In this document: in pieces, positions 55,877 to 64,000 of the stretch | How positions within the stretch are numbered: the first letter of the stretch is position 1 | Layout: every line of letters starts with the position of its first letter | Assembly: GCA_016215605.1 (NCBI GenBank) | Contig: JACRJB010000066.1 | Location: forward strand, 1-64,000 | Origin: Rhodopseudomonas palustris | GTDB taxonomy: Bacteria > Pseudomonadota > Alphaproteobacteria > Rhizobiales > Xanthobacteraceae | Length of the DNA stretch: 64,000 nucleotides | Reading direction: 5' to 3' | The notes under the pieces: generated by a model | What the model was told of the DNA's origin: nothing | Database searches by the model: none | What the model saw: the letters and a program-made list of their open reading frames with translations, nothing else | Position numbers and translations under genes: made by a program

Positions 55877-57103
55877 TCAAGGACCTTGCCGCAGCCGCGC
55901 CAGCAGCTTGAGGCCGCCATAGCCGTCGGCCGGCTGCATCCCGGCGCGCGTCTGATAATCGCGCACCGCCTTCATGGTGTCGTTGCCGACGCGGCCGTCG
56001 GTGCCGCCGGTGTCGAAGCCGGCGCGGGTCAGCCGGGTCTGCATCTCCTGCACCTCGGCCAGCGTCATCGCACGCTCCGAGCCGGGGAACGGCTGCGCGA
56101 ACGGACCGGCGCCGAGGATGCGGTCGCCGAGATGGCAGATCGCCAGCGCGTAGTTCATCGACGGGTTGTAGCTGCGCACAGCGTAGAAATTGGGTCCGAG
56201 CAGGAACTGCGGACCGCCCGCGACCGGCACCCACATCTGCGCCATCGCTTGCGGATCGGGAAACGGTTCGCCGTCGATCCGCGTGACGCCGGAGCGCGAC
56301 CACGCCAGATAGGAGCGGCTGCCGCTGATCGCGCCGCCGGGGCCGCGCACTTCGTAGCCCCAATGCTCGCCGCGATGATACTTGCCGCGATTGACCAGGT
56401 ACTTCGCGGTCGAGCCGAGCGCGTCGTCGGGACGGCCGAACGGCGAGACGCGGCCGTCGCGGTCGTAGTCGATGCCGACATTGAGCCAGACTTCCGGCAT
56501 CCACTGGGTGTGGCCCATCGCGCCGGCCCAGGAGCCGCGCATCTCCTCCGGCGTCGACCAGCCGCGATCGACGATTTTGAGCGCGTTGATCAGCTCGGTT
56601 TCCCAATAGGCGCGGCGGCGCGGCTCGTTCCAGGCGAGCGCGGCGAGCGAGGGAAACACCGGGCGCATATGGTTCTGCTGCACCAAAGGATCGCCATAGG
56701 CGCTCTCGACGCCCCACAGCGCCAGCAGCGTGCCGCGCTCGACGCCGTAGTCGCGCTCGATCCGTGCGAACAGCGCCTCGTTCTTCTTCAGCGCCTCGCG
56801 GCCGTTGATGATGCGCCAGTCGGAGACCCGGCGGTTGATGTACTGCCAGACCTGCTCGTTGAATTCGGGCTGCTTCTGGAAATTCTTGAACACGCTCATG
56901 TCCGGCTCGACCCGGCCCATCACGCGGTCCCAGGTCTGCGGCGAGATCCCCTTGGCGAGCGCGCGGGAACGGAACTGGTCGCGCCAGCCGTCGAACCCGG
57001 CCGGGGCGGCGTGGGCCGCGAGCGGCGCCATCACGGCCGCGCCGAGTGCGGATTGCAGCAGGCGGCGGCGGGTCGGCGTGAAGCGGGAATCGGAGCTGGT
57101 CAT
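55877..57103 (-). CDS. Lytic murein transglycosylase (MltB type) with peptidoglycan-binding domain
   Basis: Cleaves the glycan strands of peptidoglycan. The 408-residue protein has a Tat-like signal peptide (TRRRLLQSALGAAVM, cleavage near AHA-APAG). The SLT/MltB catalytic domain has its glutamate in ALWGVESAYGDP and later WAGAMGHTQWMPE and DGEPFPDPQAMAQ. A C-terminal PG-binding-1 domain (about 345-400, AEVQEMQTRLTRAGFD and DGRVGNDTMKAVRDYQ) anchors it to the wall. Co-directional with the following FUSC gene. Confidence 0.93.
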   Translation of the reverse strand: MTSSDSRFTPTRRRLLQSALGAAVMAPLAAHAAPAGFDGWRDQFRSRALAKGISPQTWDRVMGRVEPDMSVFKNFQKQPEFNEQVWQYINRRVSDWRIINGREALKKNEALFARIERDYGVERGTLLALWGVESAYGDPLVQQNHMRPVFPSLAALAWNEPRRRAYWETELINALKIVDRGWSTPEEMRGSWAGAMGHTQWMPEVWLNVGIDYDRDGRVSPFGRPDDALGSTAKYLVNRGKYHRGEHWGYEVRGPGGAISGSRSYLAWSRSGVTRIDGEPFPDPQAMAQMWVPVAGGPQFLLGPNFYAVRSYNPSMNYALAICHLGDRILGAGPFAQPFPGSERAMTLAEVQEMQTRLTRAGFDTGGTDGRVGNDTMKAVRDYQTRAGMQPADGYGGLKLLARLRQGP

Positions 57104-57192
57104 GGCCGGCAGTGTAGCGGCTCAGGCCGGCCGGGGGCAAAGGCTGCGGTCAAAACCGCCGCCGCGGCGCGCGGCGGGTTCCGCCGGGTCGG

Positions 57193-58815
57193 TCAGGGCG
57201 CCTCGATCGGCTCGCCGCCCTCGCGCTCCTCGGCGGCGCGGGTCGGGCCTTCGGGGGTGGCGTGGACCTCGATGGCGACCGGTTGCCCGTCGGGGGTGAT
57301 CTCCCGGCCGCGGCCGCCGAGCAGCCGTTCATAGGCCGACACCAGCGTGGTGTAGGGATTGACCCAGATCCAGCCGTCCGGGGTGAACACCTGCACGTCG
57401 AAATGCAGATGCCGGGTGGTGCCGTTGGGATGGTCGAGATAATTGCCGACCGCGCCGAAGCGCTCGCCCTCGCTGACGCGGCGGCCGTTGAGCACGCCGT
57501 CGGCGTCGAGCTCGAACGGGTTCATGTGCATGTAGCGGAAGCGGATGTGCTCGCGGCTGGTGTTGACCTGCAGCGTCACCGCCTGCTGCTTCGGCGAGCG
57601 GATCAGCACGCCGTCGCGCACCGCGACCACGCCTTGCTGCTTGACGTCGCAATCGGGCTGGCCCGGCAGGCAGGCGCCGGGGCGGATGTCCTGGCCCTGA
57701 TGGCCGAAGCCGGTGGCGCACTGGCCGACGCCGAAACTGCGGCTCTCGCAGAAATTGTCGCGCCATGGATAGGCATAGGGGCTGTTGCCGCCGACCGCCG
57801 GGCGGTGCGGCACATAGGATTGCGAACGCGCATAGGCCGGCGGCTTCTCGATCGGAAACCGGATCTGCGCATAGACGGTGAAATCCGGCCGGCCCTGCTG
57901 CTTGCGGAAGCCGGAATTGGCGATGATCTCGCCGCTCGGCCGGTAGGTGAAATCGGCGGACGGCGCCGCCGGCCGCTCGGCGACCGCCGGCTGGATGTCA
58001 CGGCGCGGGCGATACGGCCGGCCGCCGGCGATGCGGAGCGCCGCCAGGAAGCGCTCGGCCACCGGGTAGCTCTCGCGGCAGGCGAGGCGCTTCGGTTTCG
58101 GCACCGAGTCGAGGCACTGGATCGACACCACGTAAGCCGCCCCGAACCGGGTGAAGGCGTAGCGCACATAGCCTTCGCGAATGAAGCGTCGCAGGTCCGG
58201 ATATTGCGCGGCCAGCGCCTTGACCGGCTCGCCCTTGCCGCCGGGCGGATCGGCGATGGCGTAGATCAGGTTCGAGCCGGTGATCTGCACCTCGACCGGC
58301 TTGGCGAACACCCGTGGCGGCAGGTCGCCGCCGCCACCGGGCTCGATCGCGAACACCGCGTCGTAGCCCGAGGGGCCGGCGTCGAACATCTCAACCGGCC
58401 GGAAGCCGGACTGGACCCGCGCCAGCAGATCGCCGTCGGGCTCTGCCTTCGGGTCGGCATCGAGCAACGTGGCCGCATCGAACGGCAGCAGCACCGGCAC
58501 CGCGCTGCGGCCGATGCCGGGGAAAAACCGGCCGGAGATGGCGTTGAGCCGGACCAGCGCCGGGATCTGGCGCGGATCATAGGCCGGCAGGCCGCGTCGC
58601 CCGCTGAAGATGAACTCCGCCGCGACCACCGGGGAGGTGTTCAGCTCGGAGCGCAGCTGGTTCAGCGCCGCGCGCCAGTCGACGCGCAGGCTGGTGACCG
58701 CGGCGGTGCTGAACTCGTCGGCGAAGGCCGGAGGGGCGGCGAGTGCGGAGATCAACAGCAGCGGCAACCCGCGCAGCATCCGCCGAAAAGTCTGGCCGAC
58801 CGACCCCGGGTTCAA
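57193..58815 (-). CDS. Secreted M23 (LytM-like) metallopeptidase
   Basis: A peptidoglycan endopeptidase-type protein of 540 residues. A TTG start at 58815 is proposed because AGGAGG lies 9 bases upstream and it reads into a signal peptide (MLRGLPLLLISALAAPPAFA). The C-terminal M23 domain has the metal ligands in GFGHQGQDIRPG (H and D) and RHLHFDVQV (HxH). Both halves are intact, so it should be active. The ~340-residue N-terminal region is unrecognised and contains two conserved-looking cysteines (IQCLDS, LACRES). Confidence 0.85.
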   Translation of the reverse strand: MNPGSVGQTFRRMLRGLPLLLISALAAPPAFADEFSTAAVTSLRVDWRAALNQLRSELNTSPVVAAEFIFSGRRGLPAYDPRQIPALVRLNAISGRFFPGIGRSAVPVLLPFDAATLLDADPKAEPDGDLLARVQSGFRPVEMFDAGPSGYDAVFAIEPGGGGDLPPRVFAKPVEVQITGSNLIYAIADPPGGKGEPVKALAAQYPDLRRFIREGYVRYAFTRFGAAYVVSIQCLDSVPKPKRLACRESYPVAERFLAALRIAGGRPYRPRRDIQPAVAERPAAPSADFTYRPSGEIIANSGFRKQQGRPDFTVYAQIRFPIEKPPAYARSQSYVPHRPAVGGNSPYAYPWRDNFCESRSFGVGQCATGFGHQGQDIRPGACLPGQPDCDVKQQGVVAVRDGVLIRSPKQQAVTLQVNTSREHIRFRYMHMNPFELDADGVLNGRRVSEGERFGAVGNYLDHPNGTTRHLHFDVQVFTPDGWIWVNPYTTLVSAYERLLGGRGREITPDGQPVAIEVHATPEGPTRAAEEREGGEPIEAP

Positions 58816-59030
58816 CGCAACGCGCCTCCTGACAGCCACAGCGTTTTCGAGCGATGTGGCCACCGGCTCGCGTGCAGAAAACGCGTCACACACCCATTCC
58901 AGAGTCCGGCTTCGATTCGATCGGCACCGGACCAGTTCCAGGCGACAAATCTACCGGTGTTTTTCGCCGCGCGCCAAGCCCGGCATGTGCACAGGACCTG
59001 CGCGTTTCGTGTCCAGGAGTCCTGGGCCAC

Positions 59031-59061
59031 GAAAAAAGCCCGCCGGATCGCGGCGGGCTTT
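59031..59061 (-). terminator. Rho-independent terminator of efp
   Basis: On the minus strand, AAAGCCCGCCG pairs with CGGCGGGCTTT around CGATC and is followed by a T-run (TTTTTTC), 31 bases after the efp stop. Confidence 0.88.
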
Positions 59062-59092
59062 GATCGATCTCGGGAACAGCGGTGTCGGCGCC

Positions 59093-59659
59093 TCAGTCCT
59101 TGGCGCGCTCGACGTAGGAGCCGTCTTCGGTCAGCACGACGATGCGCGTGCCGACGCCGACATGCGGCGGCACGGCGGTGCGGACGCCGTTCGACAGCAC
59201 GGCCGGCTTGTAGGACGACGACGCGGTCTGGCCCTTGGTGACCGGCTCGGTCTCGACCACTTCGAGGGTGGCGCGCTGCGGCAAAGTGATGGCGACGGCG
59301 GTGGTGTCGTGCATCGACAGCTTCACCACCATGTTCTCGGCCAGATACGGCGCCGAGTTGCCGACCACGTCCTTGGTGACCTGGACCTGATCGAAGGATT
59401 CCGGCTCCATGAAGTGGAAGCCTTCGCCGTCTTCGTACAGGAAGGTGTAGTTACGCTCTTCGATCGTGACCTTTTCGACCTGGTCGGTGGTCTTGTAACG
59501 CTCCGAGATCTTCACGCCATCGCTGATTCGGCGCATTTCGATCTGGCTGACCGGGGTTCCCTTGCCGGGATGGATGTTTTCGGCAGACAGGACGACGTAA
59601 AGCTTCCCATCTTGCTCGAGGACGTTGCCCTTGCGAATAGAACTGGCGATGACTCTCAA
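59093..59659 (-). CDS. efp: Translation elongation factor P
   Basis: Relieves ribosome stalling at consecutive prolines. The 188-residue protein has the three EF-P beta-barrel domains. The lysine that receives the beta-lysine modification is Lys33 in IHPGKGTP, at the tip of domain I. It is divergent from epmA, whose product attaches lysine to this site, with about 140 bases between the starts, so the modification locus is linked. An intact terminator follows. Confidence 0.97.
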   Translation of the reverse strand: MRVIASSIRKGNVLEQDGKLYVVLSAENIHPGKGTPVSQIEMRRISDGVKISERYKTTDQVEKVTIEERNYTFLYEDGEGFHFMEPESFDQVQVTKDVVGNSAPYLAENMVVKLSMHDTTAVAITLPQRATLEVVETEPVTKGQTASSSYKPAVLSNGVRTAVPPHVGVGTRIVVLTEDGSYVERAKD

Positions 59660-59799
59660 AGGAATATTTCCTGTGGTTCAGGTCCGGGCCCGATCCGGGC
59701 GTTGGTATCCCGAGGCCTGCGAAACGGTTTCGGGCCGCAACATACTCATTTGCCCCGCTTATGCCAGCGTTTTGCGCTTTTCCGCGGGGGCTACTTGAG

Positions 59800-60855
59800 A
59801 TGCAGGGGGAGGCTGTCGCGTCGCCGTGGTGGGATCCGGCCAGGTATCTGGACCGAAAGCCGTTTTTGCGGGCGCGCGGCGCCGTGACGACCGCTGCGCG
59901 CGACTGGTTCGCCGCTGCGGACTTCGTCGAGGTGGAGACCGCGATTCTGCAATTGTCGCCCGGCAACGAGACCCATCTGCACGCGCCGCGCACCGAGCTG
60001 CTGGGGCCGGACGGCGAGCGCCGGACGCGTTTCCTGCGCACCTCGCCGGAATTCGCCTGCAAGAAGCTGCTGGCCGCCGGCGAGCAGCGGATCTTCGAAT
60101 TCGCCCGGGTGTTCCGCGACCGCGAGCGCGGCCGGGTGCACCTGCCGGAATTCACGATGCTGGAATGGTACCGTGCCGGCGAGGGCTATGAGACAGTGAT
60201 CGCCGACTGCGTCGCGCTGATCGCGCTGGCGGCGCGGACCACCGGCATCGGCAGCTTTGCATTCCGCGGCCGGACCTGCGATCCGCAGGCCGAGCCCGAG
60301 ATGCTGACGGTGGCGGCGGCGTTCGAGCGCTTCGCCGCGATCGATCTGCTGGCGACCATCATGGATGGCGAGGGCGATCGCGACGCGCTGGCGCGCGCGG
60401 CTGTCGCGAAGGTGCGCGTCGCCGATGACGACAATTGGTCGGACATCTTCAGCAAGGTGCTGGTCGAGCATGTCGAGCCGCGGCTCGGCGAGGGGAGGCT
60501 GACGGTGCTGTGCGAATATCCCTCGCCGGAGGCGGCGCTGGCGCGGACCAAAGCCGGCGATCCGCGCGTCGCCGAGCGGTTCGAGGTCTATGCCTGCGGC
60601 GTCGAACTTGCCAACGGCTTCGGCGAACTCACCGATGCCGACGAGCAGCGCACGCGCTTCACCGCGGCGATGGACGAGAAGCAGCGCCGCTACGGCGAAC
60701 GCTATCCGCTCGACGAGGATTTCCTCGCCGCGGTGGGGCAAATGCCCGAGGCGAGCGGCGTGGCGCTCGGCTTCGACCGGCTGGTGATGCTGGCGGCGGG
60801 CGCGACCAGGATCGATCAGGTGGTGTGGACGCCGCCGGCAGGCGAGGCGTCATGA
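59800..60855 (+). CDS. epmA: EF-P lysine ligase (EpmA/GenX/PoxA)
   Basis: Attaches lysine (beta-lysine after EpmB action) to EF-P. The 351-residue protein resembles the catalytic core of class II lysyl-tRNA synthetase with no anticodon domain. Class II motif 2 reads FRTSPEFACKKLLAAG with FARVFRDRERGRVHLPEFTMLEWY, and motif 3 SGVALGFDRLVMLA. ATG at 59800 is the likely start (an in-frame ATG at 59761 exists). It overlaps epmB by 4 bases (ATGA), so the two are co-translated. Confidence 0.95.
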   Translation: MQGEAVASPWWDPARYLDRKPFLRARGAVTTAARDWFAAADFVEVETAILQLSPGNETHLHAPRTELLGPDGERRTRFLRTSPEFACKKLLAAGEQRIFEFARVFRDRERGRVHLPEFTMLEWYRAGEGYETVIADCVALIALAARTTGIGSFAFRGRTCDPQAEPEMLTVAAAFERFAAIDLLATIMDGEGDRDALARAAVAKVRVADDDNWSDIFSKVLVEHVEPRLGEGRLTVLCEYPSPEAALARTKAGDPRVAERFEVYACGVELANGFGELTDADEQRTRFTAAMDEKQRRYGERYPLDEDFLAAVGQMPEASGVALGFDRLVMLAAGATRIDQVVWTPPAGEAS

Positions 60856-61940
60856 GCAGGGTCACCCGGTTGCAGACGCCCGCCGCGGCGACGCTGCGCC
60901 AGCCCGCCGAGTTGATCGCGCAGGGTCTGGTGCCGGCCGAGGCGCGCGACGAACTCGATCAGGTCGCGGCGCGCTACGCGATCGCGGTGACGCCCGAGGT
61001 CGCGGTGCTGATCGATCGCGACGATCCGGACGATCCGATCGCGCGGCAATACATTCCGCGCGCCGAGGAACTGGCGACGCTGCCGATCGAGCGCGACGAT
61101 CCGATCGGCGACGGCGCGCATTCGCCGGTCGAAGGCATCGTGCATCGCCACCACGACCGCGTGCTGCTGAAGCTGGTGCATGTCTGCGCGGTGTATTGCC
61201 GGTTCTGTTTCCGTCGCGAAATGATCGGCCCCGGTAAGGACAACGCGCTGTCGCGCGAGGCGACGGCGGCGGCGCTCGATTACATCCGCGCGCATCCGGA
61301 AATCTGGGAGGTGATCTTCACCGGCGGCGATCCGTTGATGCTGTCGCCGCGACGGCTCGCCGAGGTGATGGCCGAACTCGCGACCATCGCGCACGTCAAG
61401 ATCGTCCGCTTCCACACCCGGCTGCCGGTCGCCGATCCGGCGCGGATCACGCCCGAACTGGTGCGCGCGCTGCGGGCCCCTGGGACAACTACGTGGGTGG
61501 CGCTGCACGCCAATCATCCGCGCGAACTCACCGCGGCCGCGCGCGCCGCGTGCGCGCGATTGATCGACGCGGGGATTCCGATGGTCAGCCAGTCGGTGTT
61601 GCTGCGCGGCGTCAATGACGATTCGGCCACGCTCGAGGCGCTGATGCGTGCGTTCGTCGAATGTCGGATCAAGCCGTATTATCTGCATCACGGCGACCTC
61701 GCGCCGGGCACGGCGCATCTGCGCACCACGCTCGCCGAAGGGCAGGCGCTAATGCGCGCGCTGCGCGGCCGCGTGTCGGGCCTGTGCCAGCCGGAATATG
61801 TGCTCGACATTCCGGGCGGCTACGGCAAGGCGCCGATCGGCCCCAATTATTTGACCGAGGATGATGGAACGGGACCGGATTCGCGTTATCGTGTCAGCGA
61901 TTATTGCGGAGACGTCCATCTCTACCCGCCGGAGTCGTGA
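60852..61940 (+). CDS. epmB: Lysine 2,3-aminomutase-like radical SAM enzyme (EpmB type)
   Basis: Converts (S)-alpha-lysine to beta-lysine for EF-P modification. The 362-residue protein has the radical SAM cluster Cys112, Cys116 and Cys119 in CAVYCRFC, then FTGGDPLML. The PLP lysine is in the C-terminal PGGYGKAPIGPNY. The ATGA overlap with epmA and the nearby efp make the EF-P role much more likely than lysine catabolism. A small membrane protein gene overlaps its stop. Confidence 0.94.
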   Translation: MSRVTRLQTPAAATLRQPAELIAQGLVPAEARDELDQVAARYAIAVTPEVAVLIDRDDPDDPIARQYIPRAEELATLPIERDDPIGDGAHSPVEGIVHRHHDRVLLKLVHVCAVYCRFCFRREMIGPGKDNALSREATAAALDYIRAHPEIWEVIFTGGDPLMLSPRRLAEVMAELATIAHVKIVRFHTRLPVADPARITPELVRALRAPGTTTWVALHANHPRELTAAARAACARLIDAGIPMVSQSVLLRGVNDDSATLEALMRAFVECRIKPYYLHHGDLAPGTAHLRTTLAEGQALMRALRGRVSGLCQPEYVLDIPGGYGKAPIGPNYLTEDDGTGPDSRYRVSDYCGDVHLYPPES

Positions 61941-62137
61941 TGAGCGACCGCGGGCCGCAACCCGAGGACGGCAACCGCAATGGCGACAATGCGTTGTTGC
62001 TCGGAGTCTTCGTCGTCCTGGTCGCGGCGGGAATCTGGTTGGTGACGACGATGGCGGATGTGCGCAAGGTGCAGGACTGCGCCGCGCAGGGCCGCCGTAA
62101 CTGCGAGGCGATCGTGCTGCCGGAACACAGCCGATGA
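61940..62137 (+). CDS. Small single-pass membrane protein
   Basis: A 65-residue protein overlapping the epmB stop (TGATG). It has an acidic, Asn/Asp-rich N-terminus, one helix (LLLGVFVVLVAAGIWLVTT, about 20-38) and a short end with a CxxxGRRNC pair, likely a periplasmic disulfide. I do not recognise the family, but small proteins of this kind are conserved in the order. Its translational coupling to epmB suggests co-expression. Confidence 0.7.
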   Translation: MSDRGPQPEDGNRNGDNALLLGVFVVLVAAGIWLVTTMADVRKVQDCAAQGRRNCEAIVLPEHSR

Positions 62138-62163
62138 CCGCCTGTTTCGGAAGGAGGCGTTCC

Positions 62164-62469
62164 ATGAAGAAGCTGATCATCGCCACGACGGTTTTGACAC
62201 TGGCCGGCGGCGCATTCGCGTTCGCGCAGAGCGGTTCGGGTGGGGGATCGCGTGCGGGCGGCGCCGGTAGCGGTGCAGGGGGCCTCGGCGGTCCGGCCAA
62301 TCCGTCGGTGCCGCCGGCGTTGACGCCGGATCAGCGCGTCACCGGGCAGGCGCCGGTCGGCCATCGCCAGCCGCGCCGCTCCGACGGGGTGGACGGCGAC
62401 ATCAATCAGGTCGATCCGGCCGACGCGGCGCTCGACCGCAAGATCAAGAGCATCTGCCGCGGCTGTTGA
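62164..62469 (+). CDS. Small secreted Gly-rich protein
   Basis: A 101-residue protein with a signal peptide (MKKLIIATTVLTLAGGAFAF, cleavage near AFA-QSG) and strong AAGGAGG ribosome site. The mature part is Gly/Ser-rich, then Pro-rich, and ends with the dipeptide-spaced KIKSICRGC. Two C-terminal cysteines may form a disulfide. No function recognised. Confidence 0.75.
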   Translation: MKKLIIATTVLTLAGGAFAFAQSGSGGGSRAGGAGSGAGGLGGPANPSVPPALTPDQRVTGQAPVGHRQPRRSDGVDGDINQVDPADAALDRKIKSICRGC

Positions 62470-62476
62470 GCCGCGG
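62457..62476. terminator. Hairpin spanning the stop of the Gly-rich protein gene
   Basis: CCGCGGCT pairs perfectly with AGCCGCGG around GTTG, overlapping the stop codon. No T-run, so only a possible bidirectional terminator between convergent genes. Confidence 0.4.
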
Positions 62477-62494
62477 CGACGCCCGTTCGTCTCG

Positions 62495-63070
62495 TCAGGC
62501 CTTGTTGCGGGCGGCGAGCGCCATCGCGATCAGCGACGTGCCGCCGAACACCAGGTTGATGCCGACCAATAGGCCGATCGCCCAGGTTGCGGTGGTCGGC
62601 CAGCCCGAGATGATGATGAACGCCACCAGGATGTCGAGGACGCCGGCGGCGAGCATCCAGCTCCAGCGCTCCGACAGCCGGCCGCGATGCTGGAGCGCGT
62701 ACATGATCGTCGCCACACCTTCGGCGAGGAAGTAGACGCCGATCACGAAGGTCAGGGTGAGGGTGCCCTGCACCGGCATCGCGATCAGAATGATGCCGGC
62801 GATGATGGCGAGGATCGCGGACGCCAGCGACCACCAGAACCCCGGCGCCTGACGTGCCCAGAAGCTGAAGGCGAGGCCGGCGATGCCGCTGACCAGGAAC
62901 ATCCAGCCGAGCAGGATGGTGATCGCGAGGCTGGCGAGCAGCGGCAGCAGGATCGCCGCGAAGCCGAAGACCAGAAGCAGGACGCCTTCGATTAGATAGG
63001 CCTTCCAGTGTTTGCGGATGGTCGCCTCGACCGCGGCCTGAAGCCGCTCCGGACCGTCTGAGAGTGTCAT
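62495..63070 (-). CDS. HdeD-family membrane protein
   Basis: A 191-residue inner-membrane protein with six predicted helices, of the HdeD/acid-resistance type (DUF308). ATG at 63070 follows AGGAGATTCTC. Paired helix repeats are seen, such as GIAGLAFSFWARQ and GVATIMYALQHRGRLSERWSWMLAAG, which carries the family's W-x-W-x-L-x-G. E. coli HdeD supports acid survival at high density, but the role here is not known. Confidence 0.9.
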   Translation of the reverse strand: MTLSDGPERLQAAVEATIRKHWKAYLIEGVLLLVFGFAAILLPLLASLAITILLGWMFLVSGIAGLAFSFWARQAPGFWWSLASAILAIIAGIILIAMPVQGTLTLTFVIGVYFLAEGVATIMYALQHRGRLSERWSWMLAAGVLDILVAFIIISGWPTTATWAIGLLVGINLVFGGTSLIAMALAARNKA

Positions 63071-63171
63071 GAGAATCTCCTGTGCCGTGGACACGGCGGA
63101 ACCTTATCCTGCGCAACGTGCCGCGGCGCAAAATGTTCGGCGGTATTTTACGCCGCAGAGTCTACCGGGGT

Positions 63172-63948
63172 TTAACCGTCGATGATCGCGACGGCGCGGG
63201 TCCAGCCCGCCGATGCGCGTTCGATCTTGACCGGAAAGCACGACACCACGAAGCCGGATGACGGCAGCGCTTCGAGGTTGTGCAACTTTTCGAGATGGCA
63301 ATAGCCGATGTGCCGGCCGGCCTTGTGGCCTTCCCAGATCAGGCTGGCGTCGTGGGTGTCGGCATATTTCTGTGCGGTGAACACGAACGGCGCGTCCCAG
63401 CTCCAGCCGTCGGTGCCGGTCAGCCGCACGCCGCGTTCGAGCAGATACATCGTCGCTTCGTATCCCATGCCGCAGCCCGAGGCGACATAATCGGGCCGGC
63501 CGTATCTGGCGCCGGCGCTGGTGTTGACGACGACGATCTCGAGCGGCGACAACGTGTGGCCGATGCGCTTCAGCTCGGCCTCGACATCGGCGGCGGTGAC
63601 GACATAGCCGTCGGCGAAATGCCGGAAGTCGAGCTTCACGCCCGGCTGCAGGCACCATTCCAGCGGCACCTCGTCGATCGTCCAGGCGCGCTCGCCGCGG
63701 TTCATGGTCGGGTGGAAATGCCACGGCGCGTCGAGATGGGTGCCGTTGTGGGTCGAGAGCTGCACCGCTTCGACCGCCCAGCCCTGGCCGTCGGGCAAGT
63801 CCTCGGCCTTCAGCCCGGCAAAGAACGGCAGCATCTGCGGCAGGCTCTGCTGATGGTCGATATAGCTGATGCGCGGGCCGGTGCCGGGCGGATCGGCCGC
63901 CACATCGTTCTGCAACGGCACCGAAATGTCGATCAGCCTGCGCACCAT
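63172..63948 (-). CDS. Cyclase-family (kynurenine formamidase-like) metal-dependent hydrolase
   Basis: A 258-residue hydrolase of the cyclase family, which includes bacterial kynurenine formamidase and isatin hydrolase. ATG at 63948 follows CGGGAGGTCGCC. The metal-binding motif HNGTHLDAPWH gives His67, His71, Asp73 and His77. Downstream, VVVNTSAGARYGRPDY matches the family's second conserved segment. The substrate, an amide or lactone of an aromatic acid, is not predictable. It lies near the window end with no operon partner visible. Confidence 0.9.
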   Translation of the reverse strand: MVRRLIDISVPLQNDVAADPPGTGPRISYIDHQQSLPQMLPFFAGLKAEDLPDGQGWAVEAVQLSTHNGTHLDAPWHFHPTMNRGERAWTIDEVPLEWCLQPGVKLDFRHFADGYVVTAADVEAELKRIGHTLSPLEIVVVNTSAGARYGRPDYVASGCGMGYEATMYLLERGVRLTGTDGWSWDAPFVFTAQKYADTHDASLIWEGHKAGRHIGYCHLEKLHNLEALPSSGFVVSCFPVKIERASAGWTRAVAIIDG

Positions 63949-64000
63949 GGCGACCTCCCGTGAGTGTTGTTGAAACGGACTATACATGGTCGCCGTGGCG

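Noticed and set aside
60852-61940. Lysine catabolic 2,3-aminomutase
   Set aside because: Radical SAM and PLP motifs fit, but the overlap with epmA and nearness to efp support the EF-P beta-lysylation role; no lysine fermentation genes are present.

Overview
The window reads as a chromosomal segment of a GC-rich alphaproteobacterium, most likely Rhodopseudomonas or a close Bradyrhizobium-type relative. The reasons are very high GC with strong GC3 coding bias, the gene families present (class I PhaC, GlpX, type 2 ArgC, an alphaproteobacterial ParE, TRAP and Liv-type ABC importers, many GGDEF and chemotaxis proteins) and several families of intergenic palindromic repeats typical of that group. 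I see no rRNA, tRNA, CRISPR array, prophage or insertion sequence. The genus is an inference, not a database match.

Layout: 0.1-6.3 kb carries a diguanylate cyclase, an RhlE-type DEAD-box helicase with a repetitive RE/PRE tail, an AraC regulator and a chemotaxis receptor. 6.6-12.2 kb carries a large autotransporter adhesin and, divergently, a secreted caspase-like (C14) protein. 12.2-14.7 kb has an XRE regulator divergent from an SDR-like oxidoreductase, then a small secreted protein. 14.7-19.3 kb is a carboxylate uptake and catabolism island: a DHDPS/NAL-family aldolase gene divergent from a GntR regulator and a complete TRAP transporter, with two matching palindromic operators between them. 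19.7-26.9 kb holds a small membrane protein, a HigBA toxin-antitoxin pair, ParE, a small integral membrane protein, a DedA protein, an exported metallo-beta-lactamase-fold hydrolase, an alpha/beta hydrolase and a DUF2087 protein.

27.1-36.1 kb is the most remarkable region. An AraC regulator is divergent from a tightly packed operon that encodes a Tat-exported Liv/amide-type binding protein, two ABC ATPases, two permeases and an N,N-dimethylformamidase (DMFase) large subunit. The DMFase small subunit appears to be fused in frame to the C-terminus of the second permease, with a ribosome binding site and ATG inside the fusion. One ATPase has a degenerate ABC signature. The operon looks like a dedicated import-and-hydrolyse system for a small N-substituted amide.

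36.3-50.2 kb contains a PaiB-like flavin-binding protein, argC, a methyltransferase, an MHYT-PAS-GGDEF-EAL protein with a decayed EAL domain, a Rid-family protein, phaC, a lipoprotein, then an aminotransferase, homoserine dehydrogenase and glpX series, a GNAT protein and a type II haloacid dehalogenase. 50.4-64 kb contains recJ, a CHASE3 chemotaxis receptor, a FUSC membrane protein, a lytic transglycosylase, an M23 peptidase, then the EF-P modification locus (efp divergent from epmA-epmB), two small envelope proteins, an HdeD-like protein and a cyclase-family hydrolase.
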